Source: Balanoglossus misakiensis (taxonomy: Eukaryota > Hemichordata). Taken from it: 64,000 nucleotides of DNA. The notes under the pieces were generated by a model. The model saw nothing but the letters and a program-made list of their open reading frames with translations, did not search any database and had not been told where the DNA came from. Both the position numbers and the translations under genes were made by a program. Positions 46,669-59,693 of this stretch are shown piece by piece (the first letter of the stretch is position 1; the number at the start of each line of letters is the position of its first letter). The DNA is taken from NCBI GenBank assembly GCA_040954595.2, contig CM082584.2:4092001-4156000 (forward strand). Direction: 5' to 3'.

Positions 46669-49600
46669 ATTTTGATATAAAGTTTTGCCCGAGGAAAGAT
46701 CCTTATCTCCACATCTGTGCTCATAAACGATGCATTTTACCATCAATATTTTAGTGTGATAAAATCAAAATATATATGTACCTGGAAAATCTAAGTATAT
46801 ATAATGCATGAGTTCATCAATGTAAACGAATGCATCCATTGTGAATCATGCAGATGCATTTTGTTCATTGTTTAACAGGAGTTTGGTATTTAAAAATGTT
46901 GCTTGTAAAATATACCACTCTCTGTGTAGTGTTTTCATGAGTACTGGCATAAAATACATAGAAACTGTCGAAGTACACATTAAAAAAATACTGTTTTAAC
47001 CACTGTTTGTGGGTTCTATATGCATGATACAAGGTCCATCACACGAATACCACACTTCAATTCACCAGAATTGTAATACTTGTAAGTGTATTGCACTCCT
47101 TTTTATGCAAAACTCCAATAGACCTTTAAAGCCCCAATATTTCTCGTGTGTATCCATTTTTCATCATCGAAAAATGCCCGTTTTCCTGTACATTCATCAT
47201 GGAATACTACATAATGAAGATAGAAGAAAGGTTTGGGCAACTGTAGCTACGTGCAAGCTGTAAATATTGCCCGTAACACTTGAAATGATGCGCGGGTTTG
47301 TTTACAACGGAAATGGTGTACATGTCGATCAGCAAACGTGCCACTTTGACATTTGATGGTCAGACCATTTTCGGATTTGATCTGGTTCCATCGACTGACT
47401 TCTCCCATAAAGTTATCTTCCCAAAATTTCGCCGAATTAGTGCGCATTTCTTCGCTGAGTCGCTTGATTTGGGGCGACCAAACCTCTTCCGCATAGATTC
47501 ACATTTGAGTGCGCATGCGCACTAGTCACGTGTGTCAACAGAGCCTGACTTTCTGTCCGGACAGAAAGTCATTCTTCACTCGTTATATTGTAAATTGTAT
47601 GAGTTAATGAGCAGAGCTGGGGATGATGACTGTTCGATTCAGTATCAATTATCATCTACTTTTAGAAATTATAGATGCCGTTTCAAACAAAATTTTGCCC
47701 CTACGAGAAATACTGAGGCTTTAATGTATTGGTGACGGAAGTCTCCCCAACCTTTGAGAACATGTCATTTACAGACTCCCGAAAGAGACAATGAGAGGCT
47801 CCTTTTGATTGTTTCTTGATTCCATTTTATTCCCATGTCAGTTTTCAATTATAATATCCTCCGGCCTTCATTGCAAAATGTGTTGAAGGAGAAAGCCAGT
47901 CTCAATTTTTCTGATTATCTGTTGAATTCAGGTTGATATTTAATTTCTATACAAATAGATGACAAAAGTTTGCTATGTGGATAAGCTTTTGCAGTGTTTT
48001 TACTAAGGTTGGGAAACATTGGTTTTATACCCAGGGGAAATTACGGTATAAGTAGACTCGAAAGGTTGGTCACTGCAACTCACAGATGATCACGAGAGAG
48101 AGAGAGAGGGGTGGGGGGGTGGAGAGTGCCCTCAAAACGACATGTCTCTCAGTCAGACCAACCAACCAACCAAGCAAGGATTGTTGCTTCAATCAAGTAC
48201 CATATGAAACAGGTGTGTCGAACTGTCTAAGGAATTTTACTCCAACAAGACTTCTTTCAAGTAGTCTTCACAAATGTCAAACAGGGCTTGGTTGAGATTT
48301 GAATCAACCAACTTTGATTATATCCATCCTTTTTTAATGCTATGTTGTGCATTGATTTGGATAAGTTGTAAGAACTTTGAAAATGTTTAAATGTTCTTTC
48401 ATATATTGCTGATTTCAGTGACTGACATTTTGCAGTCATGGAGTTTTATATGTGTTTTTATGTTGAAAAAAACACTCAAAGAGTTTATGACAAAATAAAA
48501 TGATACAGTTAATTACAGGTGTTTTGCTCATGTATGTGTGTATGTGATGAGGACAATTCAATGGTCATTAGAATGAAAAAAACAACAACAGAATGACGTT
48601 ATATGCATGCATGTAAAAACTTGAATGGTAAGGGATCAGCAATTGTTTTGGGGGGGTCACTTAAATTTTGAAATCCAAAAGGGGGGGGGGCGTCTTTGTT
48701 TTTGTTTTTTTTGAAATGTTTAGGGGGGTCACATACTTTTGCCACCGAACTTTTGCTTGGACACCACCTCCCACACCCACCCCCTTCATTCTTTGCCACA
48801 TCTAGTGTACCAGGACAGAGTTCTTGCCACCCCACCCCACCGATGCTTACTTTGAGTGGAGTGGCAAAAGTAAAATTTGTCCTCCAAGCATTTAGTTAAT
48901 TTGCTTTTGAGTTCATTAAAATGCAACTTCGAGCTCCATATTTTACAAAATTTTCTTTCCCATCCCCTTCATTCTTCACATCTACCCAGGGCGGAGTACT
49001 TGCCACCCCCACCCCCACCCATCCATGCAAACTTTGAGTGGCTAAAGTAAAATTAAATTAAAGTTCACCTTATATATATATATCAATAATAGCGAAACCA
49101 GAAAGCTTCTGTTGAAAATTTTATCGTAAAAACGTACAGTCCCTATGAAAATATAGCACCATTTGATTATACTCCCCATTCCTTGAATAGGCTAATCCAC
49201 ATTACGTCAGCTTAAATTATACTAAATTTAGAAAGAACGAGAACTCCCTCATACGTCATTGTAAATTTGCAGACCAATTGTTCAATTCGGGGTAAATGAC
49301 CTTTGATTTCTTTGAACAGCTACGTCAAATCTTCCATTTACAGCAAGGATTTGGTAATCGCGGCCACTGGGTCCAAAGTTTAGGCAGTTAACACCATCTT
49401 TGGCATGTAGTTGTTTGCTTTCACGAAAGGTGAGTTTAGGTAGGCGCGGAACGGGACGTTTTGTATTATACTCCATAGGAAATGCGATAGTGACAGGCAT
49501 CGGCCATTGTGACCTCCATGGTTCTTGATCAAAGCAGAAGAATTTTGGATCGCGCGAAGGCTGTTTTGCTAATTGCTAACCATTGATGACTCAAGTCTTC

Positions 49601-49920
49601 AATGTTCTAGAGATTGTAGTCGAGCTAAAAAAAGAAGAAGATCCGCTTGAGCGGACGATGGTCTTGTCCCCAAAACAACAACTCTCCCAGGCTCCCGATT
49701 CGTATTCGCATGCATTGAGGTTCCTTCTGTAGTCAGTAGCTCTGCGTGGCATGGGATGTGTGTCTTCCGGCGATGCTTCGAAACATCTCCGCGCCGTTTA
49801 GACAAACAGCCCCGCCAAGCAGAACTACTTCTGTGGTACCTCCATGCGTTGGGCTAGCCTCCACCACATGGAAAGCAAGATGGGTCTGTGACCTGGTACT
49901 CGATTAACAGATTAATATTC
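46669..49920. other. Region after MSH5 stop, no gene recognised
   Basis: Probable MSH5 3'UTR, then unique AT-rich DNA. A perfect 24-bp palindrome centred on TCCGGA lies at 47547-47570. G- and C-runs occur near 48640-48800 and 48990-49020. ORFs are short and unconvincing. Confidence 0.5.
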
Positions 49921-50003
<83 letters not shown>

Positions 50004-50006
50004 TTT
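49921..50006. repeat. (TTTA)n microsatellite
   Basis: About 21 perfect TTAT units. Confidence 0.95.
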
Positions 50007-50163
50007 GCTTGTTATGTATCATCATGTTTTTGCAATTTATTGCAGTTGTTTGATTATTTCAGTTTATTTTATCATTAAATTTTTTTACAATATTTTTCGA
50101 TCTCGTTCAGTAGTATTTTTCTTTTTATTTTATCAGTTTATCATTCAAATAATTTACATTATT

Positions 50164-51955
50164 ATACATCTAGTGCCGAGAACAATAGATTTTGGCGTGC
50201 AATAAAAAGCCTTATTATACACCTACTGCTGTAACCTATGGAGTTCCGTAATACAATAATTCGCGGTATCACCGTCCAATAATTATTCAAATGAGGACGC
50301 GGAGTCCCATAACCCACAGGGTTATTGGACGCATATTTGACCTTTGACCTCACAGCTGTCTGATGTAAACAATGATGATATTGCACCCTACTCTCACAAA
50401 AAATTATATAAAAAGTACACAGTCGTTATTAAACAAAATTATTGGTGGCCCAAGATGCGAAATAAGTCAAAATCCTCGATGAAATTTCAGTTAAAGGAAT
50501 GTGTGAACGAACAGGCGAGCGCGTTCATCCCTGCAGCGTAGAACGTAGCGCGCGAGACATCGGCAGCTCGACACTAGCATCACCTGATGCGCGAGGTGAA
50601 GGCGCGTTCGATATGCAAATTACATCATGGCGGCGTCTGAAAACGAGAAAGTCCGATAGCGGCCTATTTATTCTTTATCGTTCATCAAGGACGTCCGGAA
50701 AAGGTGTATAATAATAAGGTTATTCACAAAATACCGGGATTTATGTCCTCGTACATCGTACGCTTCGGTATTGTCCTCGACGCTGCGCGTCTCGGACAAT
50801 ACCTGCGCTGCACGATGTACTCGGACATAAATCCCGGTATTTTGTGAATAACCTTATACTACTATACGGAACGGTACGTACGGAACGCGCGTTAAATAAG
50901 TTTTAGGTTTCAAGGCGCCCCAACTCACCGTGTACAGGTATGCGTTGTTATGCGGACGGTTTCAAGATACCCCACTCCAACGCACGCGCACGTATGTAAA
51001 CAAAAAAGAAAGATGGCTGCTCACTGAGCGGTTTTCGATCGATTGTATCGGCATTTTGGGCGTTTTGAAAGCCAAGTAACATGCAAAACAAGAACTATCG
51101 GAGATGTAAGATGTATAATAATAATGTTATTATGAAAATACCGCAAAGTATGCACTCGGACATTAGCGCCGGGCATCGCCCTCCGCTACGCGTCGGGCGA
51201 TACTTGGCGCTAATGTCCTCATGCATACTTTGCGGTATTTTCGTAATAACCTCATATGATTTATTTTATTATTTCTATGACTTCATTAAAGTTGACTTTT
51301 TACAAATTTAACTTCTTTTTGCATGAGTATCAGGCAAATTATTCTCTCAATTTGTCATTTCATCCGTTCAGTCATTATTTTTCGTTTCATTTCAGTTTTT
51401 CATTCAAATAATTTGCATGATTTATGTCATTGTTTCACTAAAGTTGATTTTTTAAGCATCTAATTTCTGTATATCCTTACAATATGAAATTGTGTGTACT
51501 CAAATTACTATGAGGTTATTACGAAAATACCGCAAAGTATGCATGAGGACATTAGCGCCAAGTATCGCCCGACGCGTAGCGGAGGGCGATGCGCTGCGCT
51601 AATGTCCGAGTGCATACTTTGCGGTATTTTCGTAATAACCTTATTATTATACATCTTACATCTCCGTTAGTTCTTGTGTTGCATGTTACTTGGCTTTCAA
51701 AATGCCGATACAATCGATCGAAAACCGCTCAGTTGACTCAGTGAGCAGCCATCTTTCTTTTTTGTTTACTTGTGCGCACGTGCGTTGGAGTGGGGGCGCC
51801 TTGAAACCGTCCGCATAACAACGCATACCTGTACACGGTGAGTTGGGGCGCCTTGAAACCTAAAACTTATTTAACGCGCGTTCCGTACGTACCGTTCCGT
51901 ACGGCTTTTTATTGCACGCCAAAATCTATTGTTCTCGGCACTAGATGTATAATAA
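50164..51955. mobile_element. 1.8-kb foldback structure made of nested hairpins
   Basis: Outer arms 50164-50210 and 51902-51955 are inverted (AACAATAGATTTTGGCGTGC and complement). Inner arms 50873-51256 and 51511-51900 are inverted over nearly 390 bp and contain GC-rich hairpins built on AAAATACCGCAAAGTATGCA. A third hairpin of different sequence but like design (AAAATACCGGGATTTATGTC) at 50702-50870 belongs to a ~660-bp segment (50211-50870) inserted between outer and inner left arms. No transposase ORF. Confidence 0.8.
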
Positions 51956-54236
51956 TGTCAGTTACACCAATTACCATGTCTAAAATTCTTACAAATGGCA
52001 TTGACTACCCCCCCACCCCCCCCCCACCCCCCCGGGTATATGCAACACCTAACTATAAACAAAAGAGAACAAAAGCCCCATTTTTTTTTATAATCCAAGT
52101 TTAAGCAGTAAGTCATTTAACCCGGCGGCATCAAAAAAATAAAGCCACACCACACTTCCTACAGTCCTTTTTTCGGCAGTGGAGGTACAAAGTGCACACA
52201 AACGACTGTACCTTAGAAGTCTAGGATGTTCTTATGCAGGGAGAAACTCTTATGTCCAGTGTCCAGTACAGAACAAATGAATGATCAAACTCGCATCTCT
52301 ATAGGAGTACCTTTGTATATTTATCACACGTGTATACAACATTTTTTTATGGTATGCCTCATATTTGTTTAAAAAAATAGCTCATAAAACTTAACTTTGT
52401 GAGGTTTACTGGGAAAACTAGTTCAAAGATATCCGTAGTGCTGGCCAAATATTTGTGTTCCTACCAGAAAATTACATTATATGAAATCCAGGTGGCATTG
52501 TCAAGTCTTAGGAAAAAGTGCTTAGGAAGGCCATTGTACTGGGGGCGGTATAGACTCTCTCACAGCCCCTCTCGCTGTTCATGCAGGCTTATAGTCTGCT
52601 TGCATGTGTCGCTACACAACACCATATGGGGCTTCTCCTTTGCTAAACGGTTGAGGGCGCAATCAGTGAAGAGCCTTGTAGTGAAATGTGGGCTGTGAGA
52701 GAGTCTTGTACTGGTAGTGCTTATAATGTAGGTACATGTATATTGTTAATGGACATTTTCACTCAAAAAGTCAAGAACATGAAAGAAAGATATTTTATTC
52801 CAGCAAAAACACTGATTGGTGATGATGTCATTGTCAATTATTTTAAAACAGTAAGAAAATCCTCCAGCACCTCCCCCCCCCCCCCCCGCACCTCCCATGT
52901 GGCACCCGTCATATATCAACCATTACTTCAAAATACAAAGCAGTCACACACTGAATGCAACTGTCAATGATGCCAGTATTGATCATTTGTTTACTTGTCC
53001 ACTAGCTCATGATCAACTGCCAAAAAGTGTTTGGATGTAGAAACAAGTCTTTTTAAGCAATAACCATAATAAGTTTGCAAAATCAGTACATGCTCTTGTA
53101 TAGGGAATTAGCTGGAAGATGTATTAGGCTGGTGAGAATGGAATATTGATAGTAAAGTTGAAATCATCTTCAACAGTTTTTTTCTGCAACATTTTTGTAT
53201 CATGTCTGCCATTTCTCTCATTTGGCTATGGTGACTTATTCACAAATATAATTTCTATCGTTTTTGTTTTTTAATACACTTCCATTTATCTATTTATGTC
53301 ATTTATTGTTCTCGCTTGATTTTTCCCCTACATTTATTTCTGTTTTTCATGTTAAAGTACTGTCCTTTTCCATGTTATCTGCTATTCTTTCGAACTTTTT
53401 AGGGTTTTTCCAAAAATTAACAATATTCTACTGTCCTGTAACTTCCTCTATTTGTAAAGTCGTGTTATTTTCAAAACTATACACTGTAATTACCATGCAC
53501 TAAGCTGTTTTCTCTTTTAGTGTACAAAAAGTATGGCAAATACCATTATTTTCTTAAAAACTGAAAGTGGTTGTCTGCTCATCTCACCATGTACAGCAAA
53601 TTAAGATGCTGATTGGTTAAATTGGAAAATTATATTTTATACCTTGAGATTATATTTCCCAATTCCCCAAATTTCACATCCACATTTTAGTATAAGTTGC
53701 TTACTTTTGACATCATTTTGATCGTATTAGTTTCTTTTGATAGATGATTTATGTTGTTTGCTGAAAAATGGAAAAATCACTGCTTGTTACCAGTCACGAT
53801 TGCTACAAAATTGTGACTGGGCTGCATGGTTAACTTTATATGTCTTTGGCTGCAACTGAAAAATGAATGTACCAAACATGATGACACTACAGTAAATGAT
53901 ATTGTAATAGCTCTTGTCTCAGGGTGTGTAAGGGGGGCATTAATAAAATTCTTTGTTTTGCCACCTGTTTGCTGTTCATTTTTTCAGAGAAAATAAAATG
54001 CAGATTATGCTGTAGAATAAAAAAACACGATATTTTCCATACCGTTGACCATCCAATGAGAAACTGGGTTTATGTACTTACCCATACATTTTTATTTCCT
54101 TGTTTATTCAATTGTTGGCTGGGTAAGATTAGGGAAAATTGCTGATGGCTATAAACAAAGGATTTTATTTAATATGTGATCTCTTTTTTTCTGAATACCC
54201 ATAACATTAACACAAAACATTTTCCATATTTAGACA
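51956..54236. other. Region before MSH5 5' half, no gene recognised
   Basis: C-rich tract near 52010-52042, a small MITE at 52548-52711, a C-run near 52875, otherwise AT-rich unique sequence. TTTAG just before the MSH5 ATG could be an acceptor for a 5'UTR exon. Confidence 0.5.
52548..52711. mobile_element. ~164-bp MITE
   Basis: GTATAGACTCTCTCACAGCC and GGCTGTGAGAGAGTCTTGTAC are inverted ends. GTACTGG occurs on both sides. Confidence 0.65.
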
Positions 54237-57200
54237 ATGAGTGAGCAGTTACCTGGTACGAGCAGAACTGGGTGTTTTCCAAGGACAAGAATCCACCAAC
54301 CAGGCAACAACACTGATGTGACTACTTTATCAGAGACATCAGACAATAATGTTTTACCTGATATGTCTGAAACGGATATTGAAAACAGAAGTCAACGTCA
54401 AACTTTTAACAATGATGAGGAAGGCTCTCAGGTACTGTATTTATATTTATATTGTCCTTCTTCAAACTCAGTGGTCTGCATTGTTTGTAAGTGTGTAGTT
54501 ATTCAAGCACATGGGTGATGCAAATTAAGTTCATTATCAGGCTGCATCGGAAATAAATTTGTAAACTATTTGGTGTTTAAATTTAGATGGGTTTTAGTCT
54601 ACGTAGGTAATTTAATAACGGATTGAGTAGGTCAGGTTAGTCAAAACTAGTATTGATTTGGTAACGTTTTTCACTCTGAAAATATCTATGTGTCCCTCCA
54701 GAAACTGTGTACTGTTAAGTATAATGACATCAACACCATTTGGTAGTTTGCCCTACTGTAGAAAGTAGGGACTGTGGCTATGGCTGTTTTAGATCATTCA
54801 GTCCATTTCTGTTGAGATTACAGATTCATTATATGCAACTGTTGAGGGCGCTGTTTTCATCTGTATTTCATCTGTGCTCCCTGTTTAGATACTAGTCAAA
54901 GTACTTGGGGACCGTCTGTAAACGAAATTCCCGATAGTCAAAGTACCTTGATGTACATAGGCTCCTCTCTGAAACCTTAGTTTCAGGGAGGAACCAACAT
55001 CTAGGTACAAGACTTGCAACCTCTTGGCCCCTTTGAATGCAGATTAACAAACAAACAAATCTGCCGCATGGACTTTTTCCTAACCTGGTGTGACATTAAT
55101 GATTTATGAATTCTGGGCTTGATCATGAAGGTGACTAAGGGGTCAAAATGAAGCAATTGCCTCATCACCTCGGGCTTATAATTCCTTGGCAAACCCCTCC
55201 CCCCCCCCCCACATTTGTCCTGTATCGCCCGAGATGGGCTCCCTTGGGGATTAGATGACATCAACTGCTGCATCAGGGGTCCAGTGTTCTCCCCAGGAAT
55301 TGAATTTCTGACAGAGTGGTTGCTAATTTACATAACAATATGGATAATTGTTATGTTAAAGAGTTTCTATTGTTTTCCAAAAATTACAGAGTGTTGGCTG
55401 TGCTCTGAAATTGCTCTGGGGAGAACACTACAAGGGGGTCATATTGCATTGTCTGATTGCTAATGTCACCATACATGTCTGAATTTAATCAAGCAAGAAC
55501 TATTATCTGTTAGTCTTGAAAATTTGTTATTCTGCATTTTCATAGATCATTATGAGTGTGATATGGGGTGGAGGTAAAGTTGGACTGGCTTATTATGACA
55601 CTGAGACATGCCATATTCATCTGATGATGGACATTGCAGAATCTGATGATTTTCCAATGACTAGAAGTGGTAAGATTCATTCATTTAGCTTGCGCCATTA
55701 GCTGTATCTTTTCGCTATGTTTTCAGCAGTTTTGTTTTGCGTACCTACTGCAGTTTCTTGTTCAAATTCCGGAAACACGATGAAATACCCAGTATTAAGC
55801 TTATCAACACAAACATATATATGTATAGTCAGCATTGTTTATGTGCAAAACTTGAATTCAAGTCCGGACAAGAATTCATTTGTCAATAATAACAATGGCC
55901 TTTTATTATACACATACAGGCTATATGTTGACAACGGAGTATATTAGCATGCTATTTGGATCAGAACAAGAAATTGCATAACAAACATACTGAAAATACA
56001 GCCAAAAAGTTACAGCTATAAATGTTTCTTAAATATTCTGTGGAAATGTGCTGTTAGGAAGGGAGGGGCCATTCTGGTTTATTTTTGATTTGTTTGTTGT
56101 TGTTGTTGTTGTGTGTTTTTTTTTTGGGGGGGAGAGGAAAACTCTTTATATGTCTCACTGAGAATAAGTGACAGAAAAAAAACCCACTACCCTAAAAATA
56201 TAATGGGACTCCCACCCCCCTGAAAATATATAAATAATAGTGACACCTCCAGGTGGAATTTTCTAGATTGTCAAGTTTAATAAAAATTGTGTTGACAATA
56301 TTATCAGCAGAAAAGTTAAAAAAGCTTGTAAAGGGTAAAGTGTTACTGCTATAATACATTGGTTGTTTACATGTCTTTGCCATTTTGGTGGACTGTTATT
56401 CACTACTCTCTCCTCTCCAGCAATTTTTTATTCTGTATTTTTCAAAATAATTTGTTCCGAAATTAGTTGGGAATGCATTCCAACTAATTTACCCCCACCA
56501 TGATGATAGCATTTGATTCTGTGGCCAGAGAGCATTCTGGGATACATATCCTAATTGTATTTGAAAAGGAAATATCAGATTATTGTATGACAGAAATTGT
56601 TAAAATTTAAACTTCAAATCTGAAACTGCCATCCACTTTCCTCTGACAGACCAACTATAACAATATGATTGTCACAATATGTTTATGGCATTTGATGTTG
56701 TCTTTCTAGTCTGCCAGCCTTAAAGGAGACATCCTTTGATTCTTAAAGGGGCAATTTTCAATCCCTGGCTCTTGTTGATACTGGTTAAATGTTTATCTGG
56801 AGCAAAGCTGTTGTTTTCCATTGAAATCTTTATCAATCTATTTGCTTAAATTAGCTAAAGCTGACAAAGAAGGTTCCCCTTTAAAATGAGTCTTCGGAAA
56901 TAACAAGTTCAGAGATTTCTAACACAGAATTTTTTTTGTCAGTTTCAAAGCAAATCATCCCAACATGTGTTATTACAAGCAGCAAACAAGATGAAAGAAT
57001 GTTACATTGTCTGTCTGAAGAAGGTATGAACAAATCTGGATATTAATTGTTTGTGACAACCTTATGCTGAATATGCCCATAGTGGTTGAATTTGCCCTCT
57101 AGGACTTCATATAGTACATGTACTAGTAAATACATTCTGATTAAAAGGAAAAAAATCACCAAGGTGCTTTTTCACATGATATGGCAGGGACCTCACACCA

Positions 57201-59693
57201 GGCTGTACATATGAACAATTCATAGTCATATATGATGCTTAAATTGTGGTGATCAAAACACTTACTCGTGTTGTTTGTGCTCTCATCTCATGTCTGCCCT
57301 TTTATTAATAACATTGAATTTCATTTTACAGTGACTGCTCTTCAAGAATCAACTAGTAACTCTGTCGATCTACAAATCTTGCCAAATATTGATTTCTGTG
57401 AGTATACCGTGATTAGAACCCCTAATTTACCTAATACATGTATAAGCAGTGTTAAGGATGTACGCACAGAACATAAACCGGAAACTGCGAGCACTCGTCT
57501 TTTTCCCATAGGATTACATTGATAAACAAACTTCTACTATTGTCATTTTCACGAAATTTTACAAATAGCTCAGTCCAGTAAATATAAATTCATTGGTCAA
57601 ATAAAATATAGGGGTCACTGCACTCTATTTTGAGATAAATTGCGTTAAAAATTTTGCCCATAGACAAACCATTGGTGAAAAATGCTGAGTCAGCAATTTT
57701 CTTCTATTATCGACTAAATTCATGGCTCTGTATTTCAAAAACAAGCACGGTGACCCCTATATTTTATTACGGATTTTCATTATACATACAAAGGAGAATC
57801 CAAAAATCCACAATTAAAAAAAATTACAATACTTTCAATTTTACTGAACGTACATCCTTAATGTAAACTTTAAGAACTTCATGATGAAATTATATAAGGG
57901 CTCCAAAACATGAATCATGGCAACAATGGTCTATCATTTATGTAGTGGAATAGATAATATAATTGTTTTAAAATATTTATGGTGTATAAAGTCATTCAGA
58001 TATTACCTGTATGTGTTGTTGCATTACTGCAAACTTTAGAGGCCGAAAATAACTGCAAAGACGCATCTCCATTTGTTATGCGTTTCTGTGAAATATTAAT
58101 GTCTCATTTTGTTTTCATCAAAGCCTTGGAAGCTAGCAAGAGGAGAATCATGAATTTAAATCTATCCTGTGTCCCGGATCACTATACTGAAGATCAAAGA
58201 CTTATTTATATGTCTTCATTAGTGCCATTCGAACAAATCAACATGGTAAGGTGGTTGGTGAAATAGTCATTGATATACCGGTATAAAAGAGCAATGTTTT
58301 CATACACAGTTTTTTATACTGAGCAAAATCCAACTAGGACCTAGTCATAACTAAAATAATCCTTACTGGTGAATATATTTGGTCCATGTCCACCTTTACT
58401 TGAAGTCAGTGCCTTTATAAACGTCATCACCAAAGTCAAAGATAAACTTTGTATGATGACAATGTATTCACTCAAAGTGAAAGTTCAGAGGGACCTATAC
58501 TGAAATTGCAAAAGTATGGTAAAACATGCACAAATAGTTGTCCAACACGCAAACAAATTGATTGTGGATGTAACTTTATTTCATTATACACTGATTTCTA
58601 GTGTTCAGGACAGTAGATGTATAATAATCATGTATACTGGTGGTAGTAAATAAAAGTTAGATGTCTGTAGGATCAGAATTTTCCAGCATTAATGGAAGTC
58701 ATGTGTTATAGACTTTTCACATTGTATTCATGTTTCAGGTGCGTGCAGCCGGTGGTTTGCTGAAATATTTGGATAAGAACAGAATTGGAGTGGAACTTGA
58801 AGATCAAAGTGTCAGAGTTCCAGTAATTGGTCTTCAAGTATTCACTTTGTAAGTAGACTTTAGTGATTTTGCTGCTGTTATTGAAACAAAACATGTAGTG
58901 TCTAAAAGGGGCAAAGTTGCTCTCTTTTGACCTTTTTATGCTCCCATGTCATACTTGGGGAGCAGGGGTTGGGGAGGGGGTATGTACATGTATATGGCAG
59001 GGGGATATTCGTATAGCCTGTCTGTATTATGTATAAAGGGGAGAACCATTTGATTTCGGGGGGGGGGGTGGGGTGGGGTGGGGGGAGATTTTATAGTTTT
59101 CATGGTTTAGTATAATCCATGTATAGCATGGTACAGTACTCTCGTATCTAACACACTAAACTGTAATAATATATATAAAAAAAGGGCATCTAAAATTCTT
59201 ACGACGGGGGTATTAAAAAGACCCTGTTTATAATAAATGCTGCAATATTTCTCAATGCTAACATGGTCACAACCACTTCCCTTCGGCTCTAAATGTTGTG
59301 AAGTGCAGTTTTGTTTGATATGAAAAGTTGTCTGTATTGTTTGACTTCTTGAAACATGCTTAAATATTGGTCAACTGTTAAAGAAAACTGTTAAAAACTC
59401 GACTCTGCCAGTAGACAGAATAGATTAAACTTTAATTTCAAACACATGGCCATAACTTGATCATTGATCATGTGTGTTTTTTGGTATTTTTGGGGGGTAT
59501 TTCTATACTTCATGTTGTTGTTGTTGTTGTTTTTAATCTAGTGATTGAGATTGTCTTGTTGAATCTTTTAGGAACTAGATGTTAATGGTTGACCACAATA
59601 CTTACAATGCCTTGCAGATCTTTCAGAAGGAACTTCATCCATCCATTTATAAATTTGGCAGCAGTGGTTCAAAGGAAGGTTTGAGTTTATATG
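54237..59693 (+). CDS. MSH5: MSH5 5' half: 7 exons coding the N-terminal third, one in-frame stop
   Basis: Exons: 54237-54431 (ATG start), 55546-55669, 56943-57023, 57332-57397, 58124-58245, 58739-58848, 59572-59693; phases agree at all joins, 820 nt. The first 65 residues are polar and non-conserved, as in other MSH5. Then come [61 protein letters not shown] and NTYNALQIF...KEGLSLYG, matching the MutS N-terminal/connector part of MSH5 in order. In the last exon the third codon is TAG (59576-59578), aligned where other MSH5 have an ordinary residue. The exon ends in phase 1 at ATG|GTAAGT; no following MSH5 exon lies downstream within the window. Either a pseudogene fragment, a null allele, or a half displaced from 35.7 kb. 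Confidence 0.85.
54960..54996. repeat. Short hairpin in MSH5 intron 1
   Basis: GGCTCCTCTCTGAAACC pairs with the following GTTTCAGGGAGGAACC. Confidence 0.5.
55283..55429. mobile_element. 147-bp MITE in MSH5 intron 1
   Basis: Perfect inverted ends AGTGTTCTCCCCAG / CTGGGGAGAACACT plus weaker inner pairing. Confidence 0.65.
57452..57861. mobile_element. 410-bp MITE with TTAA ends in MSH5 intron 4
   Basis: TTAAGGATGTACG and CGTACATCCTTAA are inverted ends; a second inner pair AAAATATAGGGGTCAC / GTGACCCCTATATTTTA lies within. TTAA flanks fit a piggyBac-type duplication. Confidence 0.7.
59572..59693 (+). pseudogene. MSH5: MSH5 exon 7 carrying TAG
   Basis: Read in the phase set by exon 6 (phase 2), the exon begins L-N-stop-M-L-M-V-D. 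The later residues [20 protein letters not shown] are clearly MSH5. A weak in-frame escape exists (donor at CTTCAA|GTATTC in exon 6 with acceptor AACTAG|ATG) that would drop five residues. Confidence 0.75.

Noticed and set aside
49282-49500. Minus-strand 72-residue ORF with ordered codon usage
   Set aside because: It could be a first exon, but I recognise no domain, see no convincing donor or partner exon, and it lies alone.
49888-50205. 105-residue ORF rich in LFIY repeats
   Set aside because: Translation of the TTTA microsatellite.
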